From the NCBI GenBank assembly GCA_030247855.1, contig JAPDRN010000001.1, forward strand, positions 496,001 to 560,000: a stretch of 64,000 bases of DNA, given 5' to 3'. The position numbers and the translations under genes are program-made. Shown piece after piece: positions 22,570 through 33,025 of this stretch; position 1 is the first letter of the stretch, and each line of letters starts with the position of its first letter. The DNA comes from Knufia peltigerae (lineage: Eukaryota > Ascomycota > Eurotiomycetes > Chaetothyriales > Trichomeriaceae). The notes below the pieces were generated by a model. That model did not search any database, was not told the DNA's origin, and worked only from the letters and a program-made list of their open reading frames with translations.

Positions 22570-23962
22570 ACCGGTCTAGTAGATTCGGATCGTGTGGAAG
22601 AGCTCGGGGATGGGTCGAATCTAGGCTACTGGCGGGAAAAGGGCGCGTCGTGCATCCAAAAATCTTGGGATTGGAATCAAAAGCCGACAAACAAGCAATT
22701 CATAAAGAGGAACTGTGAGTCACACCATTTGGGATCTGAATATTCTTTCATTGAGTGTGAACATTTGAAGAAGAGGTTATTGCCGGCACCAACAAACATC
22801 CTTCTCCTGATCTGACACACGAGAGGTTCACTGGAGGCAAAACCACGCTAAACGCTTTCCGGTTAGCGGCTTGCCAAGGGAGGATGAGGCATGTCGATCT
22901 TTAAACGTCAATGATATCGATCGTTCACATTTGGATGATATGATGTTCTCTACATCCCTCTCCCCCCTGCTGGGGCTGGGATGTGTGTTCCCAATGTTTC
23001 ATGCGTGTATATAAAAAAATGAACACTGTCAAGCCATTCCATGTGCTTGCGGAAACAACGGTGGTTTTGCCGACGTTGTGAGGGATATAGGGAATTGCAG
23101 AGCCTTTGTCACTCCGAGAAGAGATGGGCGTGTGCAACATTGAGTCGAAGACAGAAAAATGGAAGGGATCAATCTACATCTGGCGTCTCAAGTCATTGTG
23201 ACTAACAACAAGCTGAGCTCAGAGAACTGGTTGTGCTTCACAAGCTACGGATTTGTATGTGCCTATTCCAGACAACTTCTCACATTACCTCACCGTCCAT
23301 CCCCTACCAGGTATCTGTCTTTACTAACTGATGGACCGGACCTCAGCTCATCTCCACTAAATTCAACAACAGGAAGAAAAATGTGATCCATTAACTGGCT
23401 AAAAGTTAATTCGGGCGCTGGGCTCCGCGGTGATGATGGTGTCGTTGAATGATGAATCCTGCTGTGAGACGAGGTGAGCTTGAAGGAGGCGGCTGGGACC
23501 TTAGATGAAAAATACGGACTGCCGTAAGGGCGTGAATTTGGTGGTTGAATACGGTATAAAATACGCACTTTGTATGGGACAGGCTCGTCGCAAAGCCGTC
23601 ACAAGCAAGATACGAGGGCTTCCTGGACAGGACTTCAGAAATTCTGCACTTTCCATTCCCTCTCACTTCCTGACGATGACATCGTCCAAAAAGGACCCAC
23701 GACCAATTTCTTTTCTCCGCCGACAGTGACAAAGGTATGGCAGAAAACGCTGGGTGGTGAGAGCGGCTGGGAGAGGATTGCTCCTTCCCTTCTATATAAA
23801 CCCCCTCTCCCCCTCTCCTCTTCTCATTTTATCCCACCACCATTATTCATATTTTCTCTTGATCACACAACTCCTTTGTCCTGTCTTTATTCATCATTCT
23901 TACTCCCGACAACCTCTACGCTCTTTTCGAACATCTTGCCTCAACATCATCATTCGACTCTG
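22570..23962. other. Divergent promoter region SEC15/mei2
   Basis: About 1.4 kb between two genes transcribed outward. The mei2 side has a clear TATA box at 23793-23800 followed by a long CT-rich stretch. The remainder is unremarkable AT-rich DNA with no supported gene. Confidence 0.6.
23793..23800 (+). promoter_or_regulatory. TATA box of mei2
   Basis: TATATAAA followed by a pyrimidine-rich tract (CCCCCTCTCC and similar), the usual arrangement of a strong fungal core promoter. It lies 430 bp before the coding start, with a 5' UTR intron between. Confidence 0.65.
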
Positions 23963-24212
23963 GTGAGTCGAATCCCTACGACCTTGGTTGTGGGTGATCC
24001 ATCTCTCTCCTTGGAGAAATGGGCTATCTGCCTCCACGCACACCCCAATGCCCTTCTTTTCTTCCACATTCTCAATGTGGTGGGCGGCATTGGCTGCGAA
24101 CTCCCTTGCATGTCGGATACCCTTGCCCTTGGATTGGGGTCAGGATGTATCAGTCATTGCCAAACATTCCACGACTTTCCCCATTGGATTTTATACTGAC
24201 GAATGGTTGCAG
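23963..24212 (+). other. Probable 5' UTR intron of mei2
   Basis: Donor GTGAGT at 23963, branch point CTGAC near 24198 and acceptor TTGCAG at 24212, ten bases before the ATG ATG at 24223. At 250 bp it is longer than the coding introns. Its sequence is in frame with the gene and stop-free from an ATG at 24019 onward, so a retained form would add 68 residues to the N terminus. Confidence 0.6.
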
Positions 24213-24222
24213 TGCAGTCAAC

Positions 24223-27051
24223 ATGATGAGATCTCCCTTCCGTGGGTCTGCTCCGGCTTCGAGCCCTCATTCGGAACATGACACCACCTTTCATGGAACC
24301 CCATCAACCAACTTGACCTCCTTCACTCCTGTGACTGGCAACAAGGGCTACAGAAAGCCATATGTCGAGGATGCAGAAGCCCGTGAGCCTGCAAACCATT
24401 GCTCCATCAGACAAACCACCCCGACGCAGACTACCAGGTATGCACTGTTGCAGCAGAACACTTTCAACATCCATCGACTGACTGTATGCAGTGATGACGT
24501 CTTCTTGACTGCACCTACTATGAGCTCTGGCCCGCAACTCTCTCCCACTGCTCAAGTCTTCCAGCCCATGTACACCTTCTCGCAAATGCCAAATGTGGCT
24601 CGTCGTCCTGTTCCCCCACCCCGCGCCAACCGCCCACAAGCCTTTGCTCCCAAGCCAAGTCTCCGCCGTGGCCAAGGTGCCCAACAAACTCTCGCTCCCC
24701 TTGCAACCATTGCTGGTGTCAAGACTCTCCTACAAGACAGTGTCCCAGACACTTCGGTCCGTGGTGACAATGAGACCTCCAATTGGGAGGACCGCCGACC
24801 GGTGCCACAAGTCAAGAGCATCAATGGCCGTGGTGACAAGGAGATTGAAGCATACCTCGATCGTCTTGGTATCTGGAATGCTGACCAGATGAACTTCATG
24901 GCGAATGCCTCTGGCAAATACATCAACGACGTGCACTTTGCTGAGGGAGCCTTCAGCACCGATGAAAATGCCACTCGTGCGCTCGCAGTCATCGGCCTTC
25001 CTGCTGAATTCCGTTCCCGCCGCATTGCAGAAGCTTTCAAGGTTTGTCTTCTGCACTCATTTGTTGCTATTGAAACTGACTGCCTTCAGCTTGAGTCCTT
25101 CCCCTCACTGAAAACCATCAATGCCTCTCAAGTCGTTGGTGGTGGTCTGTTCACCGTTGCTTTCTCCGATGTTCGCGATGCAAAGAAGGCATGGGACATC
25201 GCCGGCAAACTCGCACCACACACTCGTGTCTTCGCCCTGGCCCCAAGAGCTGTCGCTGCGGATCAAGGCTTCAACCCAAGTCACGTCAGTGACTTTGAAG
25301 GTCAGATCATCCTGTCGGTCTACTACAATGGAAATCCCAACTTCGAACAACTTGAGGCTGCTCCGATTGTCGCTGAGATCAAGCGTCTCCTTGCTCAATG
25401 TGGCGAAGTCAAGGCAATGCACACCCTGCCATCCACCCAGCTTCATTGCCGCGATTTCCGCGTGGAGTTCTTCGACTCTGCCGCTGTTCCTGTTGCCAAG
25501 GATGTGATCAGTGGTACCATCCTCGATGTTCGTCACCTTGTCCCTCGCTTCTCTGCTTTCATGACTAACAAGTGCTTAGGGTGGTGCTGTTCTTCACGCC
25601 GAAGCATACTCTCCAGACATCATCTTTCAATCAGATGACCCGGATGCACCGTTTGAGCAGCTCTCAATCACTGGCCGATCCACTGTCCCAGTCGACGAAG
25701 ACTACGATCGTCTCGCCTATGCCATCACCCGCGACGTTCTTCGCAATGGCCGTCGCCTCAATAACACGAATCACAATGCTGTTGACATTGCTCGAATTCA
25801 GTCTGGCATGGACGTTCGTACTACGGTTAGTTCTGTTCTGTCATCTTAGCTGAACTCTCAATGACCCGTCTCCAGATCATGTTGCGCAACATCCCGAATC
25901 GTGTTGATCAAGGAATGCTCAAAGATCTGATTGATCACACCAGCTTTGGTCGCTACGACTTCATGTACCTTCGCATTGGTAACTGCAACTTCAAATTTCT
26001 CAAAGAATTTGACTCACTCGTTCCAGACTTTGCCAACAACTGCAATGTCGGTTATGCCTTCATCAACTTCGTCGATGTGAGTCCCTTCCTCTCCGTTGGT
26101 TTCATCTCGAACTTTACTGACACTACTAGGCTCCTTCGATCATCCCAGTATGACCCTCTTCATCCGCTTTTCACTTCGTCTGACCACTCACTTTTGGCAG
26201 TTTGTCCTTGCTCGTGCTGGAAAACGTTGGAATTGTTTCAATTCTGACAAGGTTGCTGAGGTGTCTTATGCTAGTAAGTGCACACCATGTCATCATCCAG
26301 TCAGTTCACTAATGATACCTTGCAGCAATCCAAGGCAAAGACTGCTTGGTGCAGAAGTTCCGCAACTCCTCCGTCATGCTCGAACACCCAAATTTCCGCC
26401 CAAAGGTATAGGTTATCCATGCTATGATATTCACATGAAGCTGATGAGACTTGCAGTTGTTCGTTGCTGGCAATGTCCCCGATGCAGGCCAAGAAGAGAA
26501 GTTTCCTACACCCGACAATCATTCCAAGATGCGCCGATCAGTCGAAAATGCTGAACATGTCGGTCTGTATCTCCCCAGATCCATGGGCCCTCGGAACCCT
26601 CGGAACATGAACCACCCCAAATTCCAACCTCGCAATCGTCGTATGAGACGTGCTGGCCCATTCAATGCGAATGGTGTCTATCTCCCTCCTGCACGTGTTG
26701 CAAACCTGGCCCAATTCACTCCCCCGTCATCTCCAGACTCTCAGACTCCTGGCAAATACTTGGTGGATACCAAGAGTCCCTTTGACGCATTCTCTGGCAA
26801 CCCTCGCCCTTTCTCGTGAGCACAATTCGTTGCCCTCTGACTTACCACATCAGACTACTGACATCATCTCTCTCACAGGACTTTTCGCTCCTAAGCAAGG
26901 ACAAGCATACCGTGAAGAACAACGACGTCGTCGTTCTCAGTTTGATCGCGGAACACCAGGAGCTGAAAATGAATTGGACATGAATCGTCTTCGCACTGAA
27001 GATGTTCCTGCAGGCCCTCCTCGCTTCAGACGTTACATTCCACATTACTAG
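24223..27051 (+). CDS. mei2: Mei2-like RNA-binding protein
   Basis: Eleven coding exons: 24223-24437, 24492-25041, 25090-25527, 25580-25825, 25876-25978, 26027-26076, 26130-26147, 26201-26273, 26326-26405, 26457-26562 and 26879-27051, 683 residues in consistent phase. The C-terminal RRM_2 domain is diagnostic: IMLRNIPNRVDQGML, SFGRYDFMYLRI, DFANNCNVGYAFINF and KRWNCFNSDKVAEVSYATI. Two degenerate RRM-like segments lie upstream (about 205-390). In fission yeast Mei2 binds meiRNA and drives entry into meiosis by blocking removal of meiotic transcripts; the filamentous role is less clear. Exon 7 has only 18 nt (APSIIP). The last junction uses a weak donor (G|GTCTGT at 26563) chosen because it restores ENAEHVGLFAPKQGQ, which I recall from relatives. 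Without that splice the frame runs on as VGLYLPRSMG and ends at 26819. Confidence 0.9.
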
Positions 27052-27993
27052 CTCGACATGTTGGTGACTTTGGACGTCTTCGGAGATTCAGGTCACTCGT
27101 GTTGGTTGAGATTGTTGGGGGGTTTTCAGTGTTGAGGTCTGGAAAGTCCTGTCATGCCCTCGGGCTTGGATGGTTTCTTGCCACCCTCTTGGGGTTGGTC
27201 CTTTGCTCTTGGACTTTTGATCCTGAGCACACCATCATTTCAGTGTTTTTTTGCTTGAGAGCATATCTTTTCCCCCTGCATCATTCCTCACGTCGACGAT
27301 ACCCCTTGGTGTTGTGTCACCAATGCCTTAATCTTGCAAGTTTTCATTTTTCTTCAAATGTCTTTCGAGCTCTGCATGTCATGTGTTGACAGAAAAGATG
27401 GAAAGGCATATGAGAAATGCCATCATGGAAAGCCATTTTCATGTATGATCACCACGGGTGATCCACTAGTTAACAAAAAAAATTGACTTGATCAATGACA
27501 ATACTATTGAGTCAAATACATGTTCTCAACCTCCTGACTTGTTGTGGATGGGTTTCCATCAGTGCTACCCGATATACTAACATTCAGTCGCTCCTTGCTA
27601 CGTTACAGAACCAGCACGGGGCCATCAAACACAAGAACAGGTTCAGGTTCATGCGTTGTACAATGAACCCAGCTAGCATTCTTTGATTCTTCTCGCTCCC
27701 CGGAATGATCTTTTCTTCAACAACGGCTCATTGTAATACGAGAGTCCAATCTAGGTGGACTCATGGTCATTCGGAGCGGATTTACCATTGGGCTGAGAAG
27801 TTCCTATACCTAGGGTTGGACGCCTTGAGTAATATTCCATAGGGCATTCCATAGGGAGCATGTCAGTCTGTTCTCTCCGTACAAGGATTTGAAAAAGCTA
27901 AAGGCTCCAATCTCTCAGACGGACACGGGCAACTATGATGGTAGAACGCGACGAAAAGGGAAAGTGGTGATACACGTCCTGACGATTTCTTTT
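27052..27993. other. Intergenic region
   Basis: 0.94 kb between the convergent 3' ends of mei2 and the dioxygenase gene. It is T-rich 3' UTR-like sequence; no gene or repeat structure was seen. Confidence 0.6.
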
Positions 27994-29274
27994 TCATCGA
28001 AGGACCGTTTCATCGCGATATTGCTTCAAGAAGGGAACGGGTTTCGACCCGGCCGTGCCTCTTTCCTCCCTGGTTGATTTCCCTTCTGCGCGTAACCTCC
28101 TCGCCTCAGCGGCGGCCGGTTGCACAATGTACCTTGACACGATGGCGATGTGTCTCGTCCTGAACTGCTTGAACGCATCCAGTACGGCATGAAAAGCAGC
28201 ATTGACGAGTGTTGTTACTTGAGCTTGGTCGTTGGGGCTTGGGTTGGCGTCTATAATTTGGCGGAGTGACGGTAACGCTTCCACGGCTTGGAGGAACTCA
28301 CGGTGATGTCGGGGCATGTAAGCGCGCATGGTGACGAGGAATCTCGACTCGTGACGGATGCCGAACATGTGGTCGAGGAATTGAAACATGGCGCTCTGGC
28401 CGGCGCTGGCTCCGACGCACTTGACGCCGGCGACTCCTCCTCCTTCTCCTCGAGTCCCGCCACTACTCCTCCTACCACTACCACATTGGTACGTGACGCC
28501 GTCTGGGAGACCTTTCTCTTCGGCGCCGGCACTGCCGGCGAGCATGGGGCGGATGTCGCGGTGGAAGATGGTCGGGTCACAATTTTCAAAAAGGACCGAG
28601 AGCATCTCGGTCATCTTGGTGAATGTGCGAGTGCATTCTTCCAGGACCGGGAGGAGGTGGAGGAGGAGGAGGTCCTCCGAGTATTGGTGCACGCCCAGAA
28701 GGAGCGGGATGAGGTGGCCAGCTTCGGTTTCGACCATGGTTGGAACGAGGTTGAAGGCATCTTCGTCCCTTGTGCCGGTGAATGTGGTGTAGCATTTGAT
28801 CGTCCTGAAGTTGGAGAGATCTGGAGAAGAGGAGGCTGATGAGTCCGAGCCGGTGTGATCTTTGTCGTGGCCTGTTATGGGTTCCCAATTCCACAGAGAT
28901 GAGCCGGCGTAGCTGAGGACGGGCTGCATTCCGAGATGATCACAGACTTTGGTGAACGGGTCGCCGATGCTAGCTGGGATGGTAGACGACGGATTGCTTC
29001 TGTCTTGCCAGATGTATCCTTGACTGAGGTACCCCAGGAGAATGTACGCTCGTTGCCAGTGCGCGAGCGTGGTCAAGTGTTTGGTGTCGAGGACCTCGAG
29101 GTCGTCAATGGTCGACCGCACGCTCTGCGTCTGCAAAAGATGCGGGATTTGGGAACACAGATGTCGCCATGGATTGTAGTACTCTGGCAGTGCTGTGGAC
29201 TTGCTGGGCACGAAGCCTGTACGGAGGTCGATGTCGTAGTGTTCGGGGTTGGGAATGGGTGGACGAGTCTGCAT
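27994..29274 (-). CDS. Indoleamine 2,3-dioxygenase family protein
   Basis: Single exon of 426 residues starting at a true ATG (MQTRPPIPNPEHYDID). The family opens tryptophan's indole ring to N-formylkynurenine with haem and O2, the first step of the kynurenine route to NAD. Signatures include FHRDIRPMLAG (about residues 238-248), the region GASAGQSAMFQFLDHMFGI, the helix YMPRHHREFLQAVE, and FRTRHIAIVSRYIV with His375 as the probable proximal haem ligand. A Gly/Arg-rich loop (GSGRRSSGGTRGEGGG) sits at about residues 265-280, in a region that is variable in the family. Fungi often hold several paralogues (alpha, beta, gamma), and I cannot tell which this is. It lies just downstream of phosphoserine aminotransferase on the same strand. 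Confidence 0.93.
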   Translation of the reverse strand: MQTRPPIPNPEHYDIDLRTGFVPSKSTALPEYYNPWRHLCSQIPHLLQTQSVRSTIDDLEVLDTKHLTTLAHWQRAYILLGYLSQGYIWQDRSNPSSTIPASIGDPFTKVCDHLGMQPVLSYAGSSLWNWEPITGHDKDHTGSDSSASSSPDLSNFRTIKCYTTFTGTRDEDAFNLVPTMVETEAGHLIPLLLGVHQYSEDLLLLHLLPVLEECTRTFTKMTEMLSVLFENCDPTIFHRDIRPMLAGSAGAEEKGLPDGVTYQCGSGRRSSGGTRGEGGGVAGVKCVGASAGQSAMFQFLDHMFGIRHESRFLVTMRAYMPRHHREFLQAVEALPSLRQIIDANPSPNDQAQVTTLVNAAFHAVLDAFKQFRTRHIAIVSRYIVQPAAAEARRLRAEGKSTREERGTAGSKPVPFLKQYRDETVLR

Positions 29275-29824
29275 CGTGTGATCAATGATTGAGAGTCAAA
29301 ACGAGAGAGGCAGGAAATCAGGGATGAGTGCAGACGCAACAGCGCAGCGTTTCTTCAGGGGCAATACAAGGGAGCTCTAACGAGGTCTCAATTCATATTG
29401 TCGGTCTTATCGTGCGGATTGCATGTGCTTGGACATTTTGGATGATGTATTTGTGTCGACGCCCTTCGCGTTACATGATATTTCCTGTTTGGGACGAATC
29501 GAAGGATGAGAATACCCGGAGCCTCTGTGGTCGCCAGAACTCCACCATGGAGATTTTCTTGGTGGTACGCTACGAGATACGAGTACGTGTGTGTTCGGTT
29601 GTGCGTGAAGAATGCGGGACGGGACCTTGGATTTGGGATCTGATGAGGTGGACGTTCATCTGGGGGATTGATTGCTAAGATGGAGAGATTTTTCAAAGGT
29701 TGCACAACTCCAAGAACCAAACGCATAATCCGTAAGTACTTTTCGTCTATCTACCTGTTCTCATTTCTTCTTCGTAGTCTAATATAACCTGACAGCGATC
29801 AATGTTGCCTTTGGCCGCTATGAA
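29275..29824. other. Intergenic region
   Basis: 550 bp upstream of the dioxygenase start and downstream of SER1. No gene or clear core promoter motif was seen. Confidence 0.55.
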
Positions 29825-31188
29825 TTACCCAGACTTTGCAAACTCATTCAGCCACTCCACCAGCTTCTGCACGTTCTCAACGGGCACAGCATTGTAGTTG
29901 CTGATTCTGATACCACCGACTGATCGATGACCCTTGAGTCCCAGCAGATTCCGCTTCTCGGCACCAGCCAGGAATGTCTTTTCTTTTGCGTCGTCCGGCG
30001 TTACTTTGCCTTCCGACTTGCCTGCGATGATACGGACGCAGATGTTCATGCGGCTCCGCACGTTCTTGTCGGGCACAACGTGGTAGAGGTCTGGGTAGGA
30101 GTCGAGCGTGTCGTAGATCAGCTTGGCCTTTTGGTCGGCGACCTCTTCCTGGCCCGAGACCGTCTTGAATTTCGTCACCAAACTCTGCAGCACTAGCGTG
30201 GCCACGTACAGATTGAAGACCGGCAGGGTGTTGTAGAGACTGTTGTTCGCCGCGATGGTGGAGAACGAGAACATGATGGGAGGCAACGCTCCCGAGGTGG
30301 GAAGCACGTCTGAAAGTTGGTGCAAGAACGTCGGCGGTGGGACGAGGCCGAGGAGTGATTTTCGAATAATCACCACCGTGATGCCGGTGATGCCGAGATT
30401 CTTCTGGGCACCGCCCTTCAAAAAGAAAGAAAAGAGTCAGCTTCCGTGTCGTCTTTACAACAAAGTGTGACAACACTCACAAAGATCACTCCGTACTTGG
30501 ACACGTCGAGCTTCTTACTCATGAAATTGCTCGACATGTCCGCCACCACTATCCTGTCGTTCTCCTCCAGGGACTTGGGGAAGCTCGGGAATTCGACACC
30601 GTCCACGGTCTCATTGTCGCACATGTACGTCAGAGCACTTCCCTTGGGGGTCAACTTCCAGTCCGTCTCGGCCGGGATCTTGCCGAATTTGTTGTTGCCG
30701 TCGCTCTTGCGGGCGTCGAGGGCGACATTGACGTACTTTGCGCCCAGGAGCCTCGTGGCCTCCTGGCTCGCCTTGAGCGACCAGGAACCCGTGACGAGGT
30801 AGTCGACCTTGAGCTCATTCTCGATCTCCTTCTTCACGCGAGCGAGGACCTCGTCGTCCTTGCCCTCGCCGAGATCCGCGACGGCCTTCCTCCGCCGTTG
30901 TTCGATCCAGCACCCGACCAGGTTTTGGCAGGCGGCGCTGAACTCTCCCGTCCCGCCTGCTTGCATGAAGAAGATGTCGTAGTCATCGGGAATGTCGTAG
31001 AGCGTGGTCAGTGCTTGTTTGGCGTCGGCGAGGATTTTATTCGCCGTGGGTGAGCGATGGGAGATTTCGGCCAGAGAGAGACCGGTGTCTTCGAAATTGA
31101 CAAAGGCCCGGGCACTGGCTTCAATGACAGGGGTCGGTAGAGGAGCTGGCCCTGCCCCAAAGTAGGCAACTTCTGCACGAGAAGGCAT
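29825..31188 (-). CDS. SER1: Phosphoserine aminotransferase
   Basis: Exons 30481-31188 and 29825-30415, 432 residues, with a 65-bp intron (GTGAGT donor, acceptor after a TTTTTGAAG tract) at the junction GVIF|GGAQKN. The enzyme converts 3-phosphohydroxypyruvate and glutamate to phosphoserine and 2-oxoglutarate in serine synthesis. Motifs are VAYFGAGPAPLP at the N terminus, ISHRSP, FFMQAGGTGEFSAACQNL, ADMSSNFMSK, and GGAQKNLG with Lys241 as the PLP-binding lysine. The C terminus has GLKGHRSVGGIRISNYNA, which closes the phosphate-binding site. Length agrees with fungal orthologues, and no key residue is missing. Confidence 0.96.
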
Positions 31189-31921
31189 TTTTCTTGAGCT
31201 GACTGGTGCTGAAAATCGGTGAGAGAGACCCCAGCTTTCAATGTCTAGAGTTAGGAATGATAGTTTTGGTTTCGAATCAGCAGTCAGCTCACACTGGCAG
31301 GGTCAAAGTAGCAGCTCAGCCTGATCTAGAGGAAGTTCAGAAAGAAAGGAAATCTTTACAACTGAAAAAGGTGCTGCTGAAAATGAGTCAACGGCGCGAA
31401 AATCTGGGGAAGATCGAGAACAAGGAGCATCGACTCGGCGTGTGGCGGGGAAGTTTTCCCTTCCGCCAATCAAATCTCAATACGGCGTGAGTACGAGCAC
31501 GACATTGACGGTATACAAGAATGTTTGACGTTTGTAGTAGAATGCTTCTGCAAGACTACCAAAGTAACGATGCTGGCCAAATCCTTATTAGGTCTCTGAC
31601 TTCTCTTCACGATCCTTGCTTCAACTACGACAACGAGTGTGATCCTTTGCCTTTCCCGTCAGAGCGCCTAATTTAATACCTCGTGTCTCTGATTTCATAT
31701 TCTCCAGCAGCAAGATTCAACGGCATTCCGATAAACATGTTCTATGTTGCTGTTGCGCTGCTCAACGTTGGTTTATTCCACCAAGAGTCATTTGACTGCA
31801 GCTGTTGGTAATGTGTCCGCATCTTCTCCATGATCATGGCAGTGAATGCAATTTTCCTCCCAATCTGGTGCTTCGCAGCCTTTCCCAATTCTGTTGGGTT
31901 GCCGTGTACAGGATATCCCAG
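31189..31921. other. Intergenic region
   Basis: 0.73 kb upstream of SER1 and downstream of the small secreted protein. Unremarkable; no gene supported. Confidence 0.55.
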
Positions 31922-32296
31922 TCAAGCTTCTGCATTGTTGACTTTCGATTCTGGGGCTGTGCCACCAGATCCCACAGGGTCCAAGGGGCTATAAGTCCAG
32001 TCGCACTCGTTGGTGCAGAGACTGCAGACAAGGTTTGGGTATAATTTGCTTGTGTAAACCGGCTTCGGAAGGGCATTGAGGGCGTAGATGTTGCTGGTGT
32101 TCAATTCGAGAGCCATGCATCCGGTACTGGTACTGGTTCTGATCCAGTACGTGTTGACTTTGACCCATTGATCAACAGCCGGACACGGGAAGGTGGTGTC
32201 ATCTCGACGATGTTGCTGGGGAAGAGGATTGGCGAGGGAACGGACAGTAGGTGTTGTTGCAACGGCGAGGATGATCAGCAGGAGATATTGAAGCAT
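31922..32296 (-). CDS. Small secreted cysteine-containing protein
   Basis: Single-exon frame of 124 residues from an ATG. Residues 1-20 form a strong signal peptide (MLQYLLLIILAVATTPTVRS). It is followed by a short pro-like segment ending QQHRRD, where RR could be a Kex2 site. The mature part would be about 93 residues with five cysteines, three of them in a CSLCTNEC cluster, and one NTS glycosylation sequon. No known domain is recognised. Size, secretion signal and Cys content fit the loose class of small secreted proteins, some of which are effectors or surface proteins, but function is unknown. It is bounded by long non-coding stretches on both sides. Confidence 0.6.
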   Translation of the reverse strand: MLQYLLLIILAVATTPTVRSLANPLPQQHRRDDTTFPCPAVDQWVKVNTYWIRTSTSTGCMALELNTSNIYALNALPKPVYTSKLYPNLVCSLCTNECDWTYSPLDPVGSGGTAPESKVNNAEA

Positions 32297-33025
32297 TTTC
32301 AGGGGGTTTGGGATGAGCAGGTCGTCCTTAGGATATAGGTAGAGCGGCGTGGAATGTTAGATGATTCTGCAGACGTCCGCCAGGTGCGAGGTGGTACCAT
32401 GAGAAAGTAGTTGATGTGCATGCAATTGATCGAGAGGAAGACGGGGGAAGAAGCACAAAAAGGCGTTTTGGAATGATGGATGTGTTTGGCATCGAGGAAG
32501 GAACGTTCCTGCCTTTGCTCGACTGCGCTGGCAACTCAACCTGGTCGTGGGCGACCATAGGCAAGGTAGATATTACACACACCTACCTCTGCATTTCGCC
32601 CAAGGCTATACTTATCACTGAAGACCCCCGAATCTGTCGTCTCATTTCTTGATATCATGTCCAGGGATAGGTTAAATGATAATCGACAAATACAAGCCAA
32701 GAGGCATTATTATTTACTCGGTCGTGAGCAATCCTCGTTCGTGGTAGATATCGTAGGTAAATACGGATACGCCAGGTTTTTTTAGCAAGGCGGATGAGGC
32801 CTCAGCCTCGTTCAGCCTCGCCTCTGGAACCCTGACGATAAAATACTAGAACGCGTTCCCCACCATTTATTCTGCCCGCGGAATTTTGGGCTTTAGTATT
32901 CACAGTTGCATTCACTTTTCGCTCGATAAACTCGCACCCAGCAGCGCTGACCAACTCCATCCACAATGTTCCTCGACTTCCGGTGACATCTCTGAACTCT
33001 ACCCTTCCTTCAAATCACCGCCACA
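32297..33025. other. Divergent intergenic region with tandem TCAGCCTCG
   Basis: 0.73 kb between the secreted-protein start and RPC31. At 32801-32820 CTCAGCCTCGTTCAGCCTCG repeats the core TCAGCCTCG twice, about 210 bp before the RPC31 ATG. No other gene is seen. Confidence 0.6.

Noticed and set aside
27994..31188. Secondary-metabolite or kynurenine cluster around IDO and SER1
   Set aside because: Neighbours (Mei2, small secreted protein, Rpc31) do not belong to such a pathway and no synthase, P450 or dedicated transporter is present.
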